Positions 23,516 to 34,067 of a stretch of 34,067 nucleotides of DNA are shown piece by piece. Origin of the DNA: Roseomonas xinghualingensis (GTDB lineage: Bacteria; Pseudomonadota; Alphaproteobacteria; Acetobacterales; Acetobacteraceae); assembly GCF_025791835.1 (NCBI RefSeq), contig NZ_JAOXLP010000032.1, forward strand, positions 1 to 34,067, read 5' to 3'. How positions within the stretch are numbered: position 1 is the first letter of the stretch; each line of letters starts with the position of its first letter. The notes beneath the pieces were generated by a model. The model worked only from the letters and a program-made list of their open reading frames with translations. It did not search any database and had not been told where the DNA came from. A program made the position numbers and the translations under genes.

Positions 23516-24433
23516 TTGCGCGCCTGTTTCGTCGATGCCGGAAACGCCCTGGGCGATGTGATGGAGAAGCTGCGCCGTCCGGCGGACATGCCCGTGACGG
23601 TGAACCGTAATCCCGACATCACGCCGGACGAGCTTCCGGCCGTCCTTGCCGGGCATGAGATCGCCATCATCGACCACACGCATCTGCCGACGGCGATCGC
23701 GAAGCAGATCCCCTCGCTGAAGCATGTCGTCTTTCTGGGCACCGGGGCGCGCAGCTACATGAATCCGGAGGAGCTGGAGGCCGAGTGCGGCATCCAGGTC
23801 CATATCATCAAGGGCTATGGCGACACGGCGGTGGCGGAGATGGCCTTCGCCCTGATGTGGGCCGCCGCCAAGGGCATCGCCTTTATGGATCGGGGCATCC
23901 GCGCTGGGAAGTGGTTGCGTACCGATGGCGTGGAGCTGACGCGCAAGACGGTCGGGCTGATCGGCCTGGGCGGCATCGGCACGGAGATGGCACGGCTCTG
24001 CAACGGCGCAGGCATGCGCGTGTTGGCCTGGAACCGCACGCCGCGCGAGACGCCGGGGGTGGAGTTCACCGATCTCGACACGCTGCTGGCCGAGAGCCAC
24101 GTCGTCTCCATGCATCTGCTGCTGAACGACGAGACGCGCGGCTTCCTCTCCGCCGAGCGGATCGCGAGGATGCGCAAGGGCGCGATCTTCGTGAACACCG
24201 CGCGCGGTGCGCTGACGGATGAGGCGGCGCTGGCCAGGGCGGCAGAAAGCGGCGCCATCGGCCATATCGCCCTCGACGTCTATGCGGAGGAGCCTCTGCC
24301 GGCGGGGCATTTCCTCTCCAAGGTGGAGAATGCGACGCTGGCCGCCCATTCCGCCTTCCGTACGCCGGAAGCCAGCGACAACCTTGTCGAGGCGGCGCTG
24401 GAGCATTGCCGCCGCATCGCGCGGGAAGGGTAG
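23516..24433 (+). CDS. D-2-hydroxyacid dehydrogenase
   Basis: A 305-aa NAD-dependent dehydrogenase of the D-2-hydroxyacid family (glycerate, phosphoglycerate, hydroxypyruvate group). The coenzyme motif GLGGIG is at residues 150-155. The catalytic set is Arg230 (NTARGAL), Glu259 (AEEPL) and His278 (AAHSAF). The start codon is TTG 23516, with AAAGGA about eight bases upstream; it yields the expected Rossmann N-terminus. It follows the methyltransferase by 49 bp on the same strand, likely one operon. Substrate unknown. Confidence 0.9.
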   Translation: MRACFVDAGNALGDVMEKLRRPADMPVTVNRNPDITPDELPAVLAGHEIAIIDHTHLPTAIAKQIPSLKHVVFLGTGARSYMNPEELEAECGIQVHIIKGYGDTAVAEMAFALMWAAAKGIAFMDRGIRAGKWLRTDGVELTRKTVGLIGLGGIGTEMARLCNGAGMRVLAWNRTPRETPGVEFTDLDTLLAESHVVSMHLLLNDETRGFLSAERIARMRKGAIFVNTARGALTDEAALARAAESGAIGHIALDVYAEEPLPAGHFLSKVENATLAAHSAFRTPEASDNLVEAALEHCRRIAREG

Positions 24434-24471
24434 GGCGCCGCGCCCGGCGCCGGAGAGCCGGTACCGGGACC

Positions 24472-24855
24472 TCAGCCCAGCTGTTCGGCGATGGCGCGGG
24501 TGAAGGCATCCGCGCCAGGCCAGCCGGTGATCCGGCCGATGCGGCGCGTGCCGCGGAAGACGAAAAAGGCCGGGACGCCGTGCAGGCCGAAGCGGTTCGC
24601 CATCTCCGCGTCCTCATAGACATTGCAATGCAGCCAGCGGGCCTCGCCCCATTGGAAGCGTTCAGGCGAGATGAGGATGGCGCGCTTCGCCACGTCGCAA
24701 TTCGGGCAGTTGAAGCCCCAGAGAAAGAGCAGGCTGAGGGGAGGGGCCCCAGGCTCTGCCAGGATGGCATCCAACGCCTCGCTGCGGATGGCACGCATGG
24801 GGAAGCGTGTGAAGAAATCCGGGACTGCGCTGCCAGTGAGGATGCTTTCGGCCAT
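24472..24855 (-). CDS. thioredoxin-like protein
   Basis: A 127-aa thioredoxin-fold protein without signal peptide. The redox motif is CPNC (Cys50, Cys53), preceded by LFLWGFN instead of the usual WAxWC. The cis-proline loop is GVPAFFVFR, then GRITGW, typical of thioredoxins. It probably reduces or oxidises cytoplasmic disulfides. It lies 32 bp downstream of the YihY-like gene on the same strand, so the two are likely co-transcribed. It converges on the hydroxyacid dehydrogenase gene across a 38-bp GC-rich gap. Confidence 0.88.
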   Translation of the reverse strand: MAESILTGSAVPDFFTRFPMRAIRSEALDAILAEPGAPPLSLLFLWGFNCPNCDVAKRAILISPERFQWGEARWLHCNVYEDAEMANRFGLHGVPAFFVFRGTRRIGRITGWPGADAFTRAIAEQLG

Positions 24856-24887
24856 GCTCGCCTATTTGCGGGGAGCGGCGCGCAGGC

Positions 24888-25778
24888 TCAAGGTGCGTCG
24901 GCGCCGATCGGCTCCCTCACGCTGGTCGGCATGGTGCCCTTCCAGGCACCCTCCCGGGCGGCCCAGGCGCGGGTGAACTCGGCGCCCAGCAGGAAAACCT
25001 GGGCGGAGTAGTAGACCCAGAGCAGCACGACGATCAGGGCGCCGGCGGCGCCATAATCCTCGGTCATGCCGCTGCCGCCGATATACCAGCCGATCACCGT
25101 CTTCCCGATGCTGAACAGGAAGGCAGTGATGATCGCGCCCACCGCCACGTCCCGCCAGGCAAGGTCCCGGTCCGGCAGGATCTTGTAGATGGCGGCGAAG
25201 AGCAGTGCGACGAGGCCGAGGCCGACGACGAAATTCAGCACCTTCAGCAAGATCTCCAGCGCCGGCAGATAGCCCGTGATCCATCCGCCGAAGGCCGAGA
25301 TGGTCGCACTGGCCAGCAGCGATACAAGCAGCAGGAAGCCTGTGGCCCCGACCAGCCCGATGGACAGTGCCCGGGCCCTTACCAGTGCCGTGACGGAAAC
25401 CGGCTTCTGCTCCGCCTTCCAGATGACATTGAGCGCGCCCTGCAACTCCGCGAAGACGCCTGAGGCGGTGATGAGGAGGATGCCGAAGCCGATGAGAGTG
25501 GCAAAGCCTTTGCCGCTCGTATCCTCCGAGCTGCCTTTCATCACCTCCTCGATCGCCTGGCCGCCTTCCTTTCCGACAAGGCCGGTGAGCTGCGCCGAAA
25601 CGGCGTTGTTCACCATGTCCTCTCCGAAAAAGAAGCCTGCGATCGCCACAGCCACGACGAGGAGGGGGGCGATGGAGAAGAGGGTGTAGCAGGCGATCGC
25701 GGCGCCCCGCGTCATGGCTTCGTGCTCCATGAAGCCAGAGACGGCGTCCTTTATGAGCCTCCAGATCCTGCCCAGCAT
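24888..25778 (-). CDS. YihY/BrkB-family inner-membrane protein
   Basis: A 296-aa polytopic membrane protein of the YihY/virulence factor BrkB family (once mislabelled RNase BN). It has about six hydrophobic segments; signatures are TRGAAIACYTLFSIAPLLVV, ASGVFAELQGALNVIW, and GAAGALIVVLLWVYYSAQ followed by FLLGAEFTRAW. A periplasmic or transport function is presumed but not known. The frame extends upstream, but ATG 25778 with GGAG about six bases before it fits the family start. It probably heads an operon with the thioredoxin-like gene. Confidence 0.92.
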   Translation of the reverse strand: MLGRIWRLIKDAVSGFMEHEAMTRGAAIACYTLFSIAPLLVVAVAIAGFFFGEDMVNNAVSAQLTGLVGKEGGQAIEEVMKGSSEDTSGKGFATLIGFGILLITASGVFAELQGALNVIWKAEQKPVSVTALVRARALSIGLVGATGFLLLVSLLASATISAFGGWITGYLPALEILLKVLNFVVGLGLVALLFAAIYKILPDRDLAWRDVAVGAIITAFLFSIGKTVIGWYIGGSGMTEDYGAAGALIVVLLWVYYSAQVFLLGAEFTRAWAAREGAWKGTMPTSVREPIGADAP

Positions 25779-25982
25779 GCGATACTCCGCGCCCCGTTGC
25801 GCTGCCACTACAAGGCTTAAGAGGTGCGGTGGTTTCAGCCGGCATGGATGCCCAGGCTGTCCTGGCACCGTATCCGCAACATGGAAGCAATATTATTATT
25901 TTATCTTAGCCTTGCCGATTGCATAGGTTGCTTCCTTTTCCAGCTTTGCCTAATCCCGCCGCGGAATTTCGGGACGCCATCC

Positions 25983-26963
25983 ATGACCATCCATCCCAGC
26001 CGTCGCGCGCTGCTCTCCGCAGCCCTGGCCATCCCCGCCATCCGCGTGGGCCATGCGCAGGAAGCCTGGCCCGCGCGGCCCGTGCGCTTCCTCATCCCCT
26101 TCCCGCCAGGGCAGGCCACCGACACGATCCTGCGTGTCCTGGCCGATGAGCTGTCCAAGAAGTGGCCGCAGCGCGTGGTGGTGGAGAACCGCGCCGGTGG
26201 CGCAGGCGTGGTCGGTACCGAGGCCGGCGCCCGCTCCGCGCCGGATGGCTATACCGTGATCGCCTCCACCAGCGGCACCAACGGCATTAACCCGAGCGTC
26301 ATCCCCAACCTGCCCTATGACGCGGAGAAGGACTTCTCCTACATCACCACGGTCTTCACCGTGCCGTTGATGATCGTGGCGCATCCGTCCTTCGGACCGA
26401 ATGACGTGCCGGCCCTGCTGGCGGCGGCCAAGGCCGATCCGGGCGGCATCCATTATGGCAGCGGCGGGCCGGGGACCTCCCAGCACATGTCGGCGGAGCT
26501 GTTCTGCAGCCAGGCCGGCGTGCGCCTGACCCATGTGCCCTATCGCGGCAGCGGCCCGGCCATGGCGGACCTGCTGGCCGGCAACATCCCGATGATGTTC
26601 GACAGCATCGCCAGCGCGCTGCCGCATGTCCGCTCTGGCCGGATCAAGGCGCTGGGCGTCACCTTCGCCAAGCGTGCGGTGCAGCTGCCCGAGGTGCCGG
26701 CTATCTCGGAGACGCTGCCGGGCTATGAGGCAATCGGCTGGGGTGGGCTCTGCGTTCCCACCGGCACGCCGGATGCGATCATCGCGCGCATCAATGCCGA
26801 CGTGACCGCCCTTCTGCGCGATCCGGCCTTCGCCGAGCGCGTGCTGCAACTGGGTGGAACCCCGGCGCCGCAGACGCCGGCCGAGGCCAATGCCTTCGTG
26901 AGCGCCGAGATCGCCAAGTGGCGGAAGGTGGCACGCGACGCGAATGTCCGGCTCGGCGGCTGA
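25983..26963 (+). CDS. Bug/TctC-family tripartite tricarboxylate transporter receptor
   Basis: A 326-aa periplasmic solute receptor. It has a signal peptide with a Tat-like RR (PSRRALLSAALAIPAIRVGHAQ). The Bug-family body shows PVRFLIPFPPG, VVVENRAGGAGVVGTEAGA, then SAPDGYTVIA, YGSGGPGTSQH and HVPYRGSGPAMADLLAGNIPMMFD. Such receptors bind small carboxylates for TctAB-type or orphan uptake. No TctA or TctB gene is visible nearby, so it is an orphan receptor, as is common in families with many Bug genes. The upstream part of the open frame (25824-25982) is AT-rich promoter-like DNA, so ATG 25983 is chosen. Confidence 0.93.
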   Translation: MTIHPSRRALLSAALAIPAIRVGHAQEAWPARPVRFLIPFPPGQATDTILRVLADELSKKWPQRVVVENRAGGAGVVGTEAGARSAPDGYTVIASTSGTNGINPSVIPNLPYDAEKDFSYITTVFTVPLMIVAHPSFGPNDVPALLAAAKADPGGIHYGSGGPGTSQHMSAELFCSQAGVRLTHVPYRGSGPAMADLLAGNIPMMFDSIASALPHVRSGRIKALGVTFAKRAVQLPEVPAISETLPGYEAIGWGGLCVPTGTPDAIIARINADVTALLRDPAFAERVLQLGGTPAPQTPAEANAFVSAEIAKWRKVARDANVRLGG

Positions 26964-27047
26964 AGCATTCCGCCTGCGGGGCGGATGTGCGCTTTCGGGC
27001 GCTTCCACCCCGCAGCGATCCGCACCCGCCTCGTCATGAGCGGGTGC

Positions 27048-27074
27048 CGGGATTCCGCCGCTGGCGGAATCCCG
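27048..27074. terminator. bidirectional terminator hairpin
   Basis: A perfect 12-bp stem (CGGGATTCCGCC and its complement) with a 3-base loop sits between the Bug receptor (+, ends 26963) and the peptide-binding protein (-, ends 27084), which converge. No strong T-run follows, yet the stem is very stable. Confidence 0.6.
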
Positions 27075-27083
27075 GAGAGGGCC

Positions 27084-28652
27084 TCACTCGGCGGGGCGTA
27101 CCATCAGCGCATTGAAGCGCCGCTCCGGCCGCGAGACGACGTTCAGGCCGCGCCGCACCGCGAAGTCCCAGGTCGGGTGGAAGACCGGAATGATGGCCTG
27201 CTCTTCCATCGCCGCCTCGATCGCGCGGTGCTCCGCCTCGCGGCGCTTCGCAGGGTCCATCTCGGTCAAGGCAGCCACCACCAGCGCATCCACCCGCGGG
27301 TTGCTGAAGCGCGTGCGATTGGCGGCGCCCAGCCCGGCCTTGGCATCATTGGTGTGGATCACCGCCCGCAGCCCGTCGCTTGCCTGGTTGACGCCGTACT
27401 GGGCGGAGAAGGCGCTGTATTCCTGGCGCGTGGCGGCCGCGAAGAAGACCTGGCCAGGAACGCCCTCGACCGTGACCTGCAGCCCGGCCCTGGTCCACAT
27501 CTGCCCGATCGCCTGCGCCAGCTGACCGTCCTTGGGATAGCGGTCATTGGTGGAATGCAGGGTCAGGCGGAAGCCGTTCGGGTAGCCCGCCTCACGCAGC
27601 AGGGCCTTCGCGCGGTTCGGGTCGAAGGGATCAGGGCGGAGATTGGGGCTGGTGCCCTCGAACTCATTCGGCAGGAACTGGCTGGCCGGCGTGGCGGAGC
27701 CCTCCATCAGCCGCTCCGTCAGCGCCTCGCGGTTGAGGGAGAGGGAGAGGGCGCGGCGAACGCGCTTGTCCATCAGCGGGTTGCGGGTCAGAGCCGGCTG
27801 GCCGGGCGCCGCGCTTACGAAGGGGCTCTGCTCGCGCACCGCATCAAGCGCGATGTACTGCACCACGCCAGCGGTGCCGCTGATGGAGCGGAAGCGGGAA
27901 TCCGATGAGATGCGTGGTTTGTCGGCGGTGGGCACCACATCGATCCCGTCCACCTCACCCGAGAGCAGGGCGGCGACGCGGGAGGCGTCGCTGGCGATGG
28001 TGCGAAGCTCCACCTTCTGCCAGGGCTCGCGCCCACGCCACCAGGCGTCATTGCGGGAGAGGGTCACGGACACGCCGTTCTCCCAGCTCGTGAAGCGATA
28101 GGGCCCGGTGCCGTTCACCTTGCCGGCATTGAACTCTGAGGTCGTGGCCTGGGCATCGCGCGCCGAGATGATGAAGACGCGGGCGAGGTCGAAGGGCTGG
28201 GTCGGGGCCGGACCGTTGGTGATGACGCGGATCGTGTGGTCATCCACCTTCACCACTTCCTTCACCGAGCGGATGAAGGAGGTGAAGAGCGCCGGGCTGT
28301 TCGGCACATTCGGCACGCGGGCAATGGACGCAATGACGTCATCGGCCGTGAAGGGCGAGCCGTCATGGAAGCGCACATCGCGGCGCAGCTTGAACTCCCA
28401 TGTGTGGTTATCGATCATCTGCCAGGATTCGGCGAGTTCCGGCTCCAGCTCCAGGCGCTCGTTGATCCGGGTCAGTCCTTCCCAGATATGCGCATGCGCC
28501 GAGGCAGTCGCAAAGCCGTTGAAAAAATGCGGATCGAGGGTGCTGAGCTGGAGCTTCGTCGCCAGCGTCAGGTTCTGGGCCGCCACTGGCCCGGTCGATA
28601 GTGCCAGCGCGATGGTGGCGACGGCTGCGAGTGGCCCTGCATTCCGGATCAT
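27084..28652 (-). CDS. ABC transporter substrate-binding protein, family 5 (peptide/nickel type)
   Basis: A 522-aa periplasmic receptor of the SBP_bac_5 family (DppA/OppA/NikA). It has a signal peptide ending VAAQ and the family signature near the front: LDPHFFNGFATASAHAHIWEG, LEPELAESW, then FKLRRDVRFHDGSPFTADDV. The ligand could be a peptide, opine or similar. Two ATGs overlap at the start (28658 and 28652); GGGGAG is better spaced for 28652. The CapA-like gene lies 45 bp upstream on the same strand. No permease genes follow, so it is an orphan receptor within this window. Confidence 0.92.
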   Translation of the reverse strand: MIRNAGPLAAVATIALALSTGPVAAQNLTLATKLQLSTLDPHFFNGFATASAHAHIWEGLTRINERLELEPELAESWQMIDNHTWEFKLRRDVRFHDGSPFTADDVIASIARVPNVPNSPALFTSFIRSVKEVVKVDDHTIRVITNGPAPTQPFDLARVFIISARDAQATTSEFNAGKVNGTGPYRFTSWENGVSVTLSRNDAWWRGREPWQKVELRTIASDASRVAALLSGEVDGIDVVPTADKPRISSDSRFRSISGTAGVVQYIALDAVREQSPFVSAAPGQPALTRNPLMDKRVRRALSLSLNREALTERLMEGSATPASQFLPNEFEGTSPNLRPDPFDPNRAKALLREAGYPNGFRLTLHSTNDRYPKDGQLAQAIGQMWTRAGLQVTVEGVPGQVFFAAATRQEYSAFSAQYGVNQASDGLRAVIHTNDAKAGLGAANRTRFSNPRVDALVVAALTEMDPAKRREAEHRAIEAAMEEQAIIPVFHPTWDFAVRRGLNVVSRPERRFNALMVRPAE

Positions 28653-28697
28653 TGTCATTCTCCCCGAGGATTCATTGAGGTTGTTGGGCGATAGCCA

Positions 28698-30014
28698 TCA
28701 GGAGATGGCGATGCGGGCCTTGGTACCGGTGATGTCCATCGCGACGCCGAAAGGCGCGGAAAGATCGGCGAAGCGGCGCAGGATGTGTTCGGCTTCCTCT
28801 CCCTCGGCCAGGCGGGGGCGGCCCCGCAGGTGCCGCGCCTCGCCCAGCCCGAGCGTGACGGGATGGATGCCGATGCCGCTCAGCCGCCCCTCCGTGTAGG
28901 TGCAGACGGGCATCACCGTTTCCCAGAAGCGGCGGTCGGAGGGGAAGCCCTTCCGGTCGTCATCGGTGCGCTGACGGTATACGGCGGCGGGGGTCAGCGC
29001 TGGGTCGGCGCGGAAGCGCTCGTAGGAATCGGCCGGCAGCTTGGCGACCAGTTCGTTCTGACCAATGAAATTTCCAAGGCTGTAGAAGATCGGCTTGCCC
29101 TGGTGGAACTCCATGCCGCGCAGGAGATGCGGGCCATGGCCAACCACCATGTCGGCCCCTTCCTCGATCATCCGATACGCGAAAGCCCGCAGGAACTCTG
29201 CCGGATCCTCCTTGGTGTCGCCCTGCTCATGCGCGTGGATGCTGACCACCACCACATCCGAGGCAAGGCGCGCCTCACGCACCCAGCGCGCGATGGCATC
29301 CAGGTCCTTCGCCTTCGGCTTGGTCCTCAACGCGACCTTGTCGGCGGCGCTGAAGGTCATGTCGCCCAGCGCGACCGCATCGAGATTTTCCAGCGGGAAG
29401 GCGAAGCCGAGTTGGATCTTGCTCTGCCGCTGCTTCTCCAGGCCGAGTTGCTCCACGATTCCCCGCAAGGCATCGAGCTGTGCGGGCGTCACCTCATGCA
29501 CGGTATCGACGCGAAGCGGGTTCAGGCCGGGGCGGCCCTGCATCTCCGCTGTCTGGGCTGCGGCTTCCTGCCCCTTTGCGAAAGTGGAGGCGCAGGACAG
29601 CATGGCGACCGTTCCGTTCGGATGATCCCGGTAAACGGGCATCCGCGCTTCGCCCAGATGCTCGCCGATGCCGGCATGGAGCACGCCGCGTTGGTCCAGC
29701 TCTTCCTTCGCGGCGAGGAGGCCGGAGATGCTGTAATCCAGGCAGTGATTCGTCGCGGTGGCGAAGAGGTCGAAGCCAGCCTCCACCAGCTCGTCGATCA
29801 CCCAGGCTGGTGCGGCGAAGTGGGAGCCGCCGCTTTCCAGGGCAGGATCGCCGCGATAGCTGTTGGGCAGGCATTCAAGATTGGTGAAGGCCACATCCGC
29901 ATCGCGGATGATGTCGAAGAGCGGACGGATCCGATCATCGTTGAGCGAGCCCAGGCGCCGCATGAGGATGCTGTCGCCCGTAAGGGCAATCCGAAGCGGC
30001 GGCCTCGACGTCAT
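28698..30014 (-). CDS. CapA/PgsA-like metallophosphatase family protein
   Basis: A 438-aa protein of the CapA (poly-gamma-glutamate capsule-synthesis type) family with a calcineurin-like fold. Visible metal-site motifs are ALTGDSIL (Asp), FTNLECL (Asn/Glu), ATNHCLDY (Asn/His), SIHAHEQGD (His) and GHGPHLLRGM (His), followed by FYSLGNFIGQ. There is no signal peptide or TM helix, unlike capsule CapA, so a cytoplasmic hydrolase role is possible. ATG 30014 has GAAGGAAG seven bases upstream; the frame is open to 30035. It is co-oriented with the peptide-binding protein, and the pair may process and import gamma-glutamyl or peptide substrates (inference). Confidence 0.88.
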   Translation of the reverse strand: MTSRPPLRIALTGDSILMRRLGSLNDDRIRPLFDIIRDADVAFTNLECLPNSYRGDPALESGGSHFAAPAWVIDELVEAGFDLFATATNHCLDYSISGLLAAKEELDQRGVLHAGIGEHLGEARMPVYRDHPNGTVAMLSCASTFAKGQEAAAQTAEMQGRPGLNPLRVDTVHEVTPAQLDALRGIVEQLGLEKQRQSKIQLGFAFPLENLDAVALGDMTFSAADKVALRTKPKAKDLDAIARWVREARLASDVVVVSIHAHEQGDTKEDPAEFLRAFAYRMIEEGADMVVGHGPHLLRGMEFHQGKPIFYSLGNFIGQNELVAKLPADSYERFRADPALTPAAVYRQRTDDDRKGFPSDRRFWETVMPVCTYTEGRLSGIGIHPVTLGLGEARHLRGRPRLAEGEEAEHILRRFADLSAPFGVAMDITGTKARIAIS

Positions 30015-30103
30015 ACGCTTTCTTCCTTCAGACATCCCGCCGATTCCATCACGGAACCGTGCGGGACTGCCTTACAAGAAGATTCGCGCCCTGGCCTAGT
30101 CGG

Positions 30104-32302
<2,199 letters not shown>

Positions 32303-32346
32303 GGCCGGGAGAACATAGGGTGGACGCGCCCTTGTTCCACCCGGCT

Positions 32347-32940
32347 TCAACCGGGATCGTAAGCGTGCCGTGCGAGGATGGCGTGGGCCTTCTGCAGATC
32401 GAAATCGGGACGGCGCTGGAAGACCGATAGATCCTCGGCGATGGCCACCTCCCGCGCCAGCTCCCGCACCACGTGGTAGCCGCGGCGGGAGGAGAAATCA
32501 TGCATCACGAGGAGCGCATCCCAGCGGCAGCGCAGCAGCACCTGCAGGGCGCAGGCAACCCGGAAGCGGCCATCCACCATGTAGAGATCGGCCGTTTCGG
32601 TGCCTGGAATGGACCACGGCGCCTCATGGTAGCGGGGCCAGAGATCCTGTGTGGCTGGATCGGCCGGTCGCCCCCACTCGCCGACCGGCCCGATATCGGC
32701 ATGGATCAGCCTCGGCTGGGTCCAGCCAGGGCGCGAGGCACAGGCCTTGGCCACTTGGTCCAGCCATTCGAGGGAGGAATCGACCGAGATGATGGAGCCT
32801 CCGACCAGCGAGGCGGCCAGGCAGGTGCTGCCCCCAGTGCCGAACTCCACATAGCTGTGGGCACAGCGGAGCACGCTTTCAAACAGCCGGAACTCGGCGT
32901 CCGACATATGCGGAGTGGGGATGGAAAGCGCGTCTTGCAC
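32347..32940 (-). CDS. class I methyltransferase-like protein (197 aa)
   Basis: A 197-aa protein with a Rossmann-like core. [14 protein letters not shown] (about residues 30-43) resembles motif I of SAM-dependent methyltransferases. It is followed by ISVDSS (about 51-56), [10 protein letters not shown] and [16 protein letters not shown]. The family is uncharacterised; similar proteins appear in many alphaproteobacteria, sometimes near surface-polysaccharide genes. The gene precedes uvrB by 44 bp, so both may be one transcript, but no functional link to repair is evident. Confidence 0.72.
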   Translation of the reverse strand: MQDALSIPTPHMSDAEFRLFESVLRCAHSYVEFGTGGSTCLAASLVGGSIISVDSSLEWLDQVAKACASRPGWTQPRLIHADIGPVGEWGRPADPATQDLWPRYHEAPWSIPGTETADLYMVDGRFRVACALQVLLRCRWDALLVMHDFSSRRGYHVVRELAREVAIAEDLSVFQRRPDFDLQKAHAILARHAYDPG

Positions 32941-33082
32941 GGGGCCTCGGCGAGAGAGGCGCGAAAACTAACGGGACCTTCGCGGCGGCGCAAACCGGAG
33001 GGGCAGGGGCACGCGGACACGTTTCCCTAAAGCGGCACATCGGGTAAAAGGGCGCGGACGGCGGGCCAGGCCCACCGGCGGA

Positions 33083-33154
<72 letters not shown>

Positions 33155-33220
33155 TACCTCTCCCCCAAGGGCCAAGAGCCTCAATGGGATAGCAGAAATC
33201 AATGACTTGGGTGGCTCCGA

Positions 33221-33242
33221 GTGTTACACTGGAGTGATACAC
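33221..33242. repeat. inverted repeat over integrase ribosome-binding site
   Basis: GTGTTACACT-GG-AGTGATACAC is a near-perfect 10-bp inverted repeat (two mismatched bases). It covers GGAGTG, the ribosome-binding motif for the integrase start at 33244. It could be a repressor operator, an integrase arm-binding site or an RNA hairpin limiting integrase translation. Confidence 0.55.
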
Positions 33243-33243
33243 C

Positions 33244-33981
33244 GTGGCTGTTCTCCTCATGTCTCGTCCCTACAGGCACCCCAAGACTGGCATCTACTGG
33301 TTCCGAGCGAAGGTTCCGACTGCGTTCCGCCAGATCGCCGGCAAGCAACTCGTCACATGGACCCTCATGACGAAGGACCAGAATGAGGCCCTGAGGCGCT
33401 GGCCTGATGCCCTGAAGCGGTGGGAGGCAATGAAGGCCGAGTGGGGCCGCAAAGGTAGAGCTGAGACGCTGACTAAGGAGCGGGCCAGGGAGATTGCCGC
33501 TGTTTGGGGAGCTTGGATCGCGACCGGCGATAAGCTGGACAGGGCCGGGGTGGTGTTTCCTGCTTATCACGACCCGAAGGAAGCCTTTGACGCGATTGAG
33601 GGGCGAATCGTGGCCCATGCTCATGAAGCCTTGAAGCTGGCCGGTATCGATGCGGCGCCAGACACCTTCCCGATCCTGGTTCAGGAGATGCGCATGATCG
33701 TCATGGCCGCTTACCAGGATGCTAAGGTCCGGGAGCGGGCAAAGGCTGACGATCTACCTGTCTGGCAGGACTTTCTGACCTTCGGTCGTGGTGCTTACCC
33801 TGACACTAAGGCACCTCCAGAGGACAAAAGCCTAGCCCTGCCGGCGCCGCCTGCGCTGACCTTTGATGCTGCATGGGGGCGTTGGAAGGCAGTCACCACG
33901 AACAGCCCCCGGACGGTTGATGATGCCCTGCGGGTTCTGCGTAAGCGCGGCGTGACCACCCTTCTTGAACGTCGCAGCTGA
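33244..33981 (+). pseudogene. tyrosine integrase N-terminal fragment (DUF6538-type), truncated
   Basis: A 245-aa frame that begins (GTG 33244, GGAGTG eight bases upstream) with the DUF6538 signature RPYRHPKTGIYWFRAKVP, then an alpha-helical arm. It reaches LTFDAAWGRWKAVTTNSPRT, where the core-binding domain of phage-type integrases normally starts. Shortly after, the frame ends at DDALRVLRKRGVTTLLERRS, with no catalytic R-H-R-Y domain. The other two forward frames do not continue it convincingly. Either it is a decayed integrase, or the gene was cut by a second insertion or rearrangement. Base composition is less GC-rich than the chromosome to its left, supporting acquisition. Confidence 0.75.
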
Positions 33982-34015
33982 TCCCGCGAGGTATGCCGTC
34001 GCGGAGGGTGTGGCG

Positions 34016-34067
34016 ATGGCGCGATGGGTGGCAAGCACGAGTGCCAGCACCAGTGCTAGCACTGGAG
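34016..34067 (+). CDS. possible start of a Ser/Thr/Ala-repeat protein (partial, runs off window)
   Basis: ATG 34016 has GGAGGG at 34003-34008, seven bases upstream. It reads MARWVASTSASTSASTG to the window end. The underlying DNA is a 12-bp tandem repeat (AGCAC-S-AGTGC-Y units at 34034, 34046 and 34058). Only 17 codons are visible, so this is tentative. Confidence 0.25.
   Translation, partial: MARWVASTSASTSASTG
34034..34067. repeat. 12-bp tandem repeat with internal 16-bp palindrome
   Basis: Units AGCACGAGTGCC, AGCACCAGTGCT and the start of a third (AGCACTGGAG) repeat every 12 bases. CCAGTGCTAGCACTGG at 34050-34065 is a perfect 16-bp palindrome. The repeat may continue past the window. Confidence 0.7.

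Overview
The window is high-GC DNA (roughly two thirds G+C by eye) from an alphaproteobacterium. A FixL/FixJ-type oxygen-sensing pair, a Bug/TctC-family solute receptor, paired CBS-BON proteins and a DUF6538-type integrase together suggest Rhodospirillales/Acetobacteraceae, perhaps Roseomonas-like. That placement is inference; no rRNA is present to test it.

Positions 1-16,000 hold what looks like a hypoxia and stress island. At its centre are a minus-strand FixL-like kinase of 1,294 aa, whose last PAS domain keeps the FixL haem-ligand His and the Arg 20 residues later, and a FixJ-like regulator overlapping it by 4 bp. Beside them are a cysteine-poor Crp/Fnr (FixK-like) regulator with an E-x-x-S-R recognition helix and a stand-alone receiver that has lost most of its phosphorylation residues. 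On each side of this core lies the same convergent pair: a CBS-CBS-BON protein (+) facing a tandem UspA protein (-). A small heat-shock protein, a two-CBS protein, a PEBP-like protein, a DUF2934 protein, a small KPWSKKNP-type protein and a broken CBS relative complete the set. Six or seven promoters here carry sites close to TTGA-N6-TCAA, the FNR/FixK consensus. The inferred circuit is low oxygen, FixL, FixJ, the FixK-like factor, then the UspA, CBS and Hsp20 effectors.

Positions 16,400-33,155 are ordinary chromosome: tRNA-Arg(CCT); an esterase gene with two apparent frameshifts; proline iminopeptidase; a two-CxxC protein; a zinc-binding protein gene (znuA) under a near-perfect Zur box and translationally coupled to a beta-barrel porin; a VOC protein; a DUF423-RlmM-like-hydroxyacid dehydrogenase operon; a thioredoxin-like/YihY operon; a Bug receptor; a CapA-like/peptide-SBP operon; uvrB with an upstream methyltransferase-like gene; and tRNA-Thr(TGT).

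Positions 33,155-34,067 appear to be the left edge of an integrated element at tRNA-Thr. It has an integrase N-terminal fragment with an inverted repeat over its ribosome-binding site, then a short Ser/Thr/Ala repeat ORF that runs off the window.
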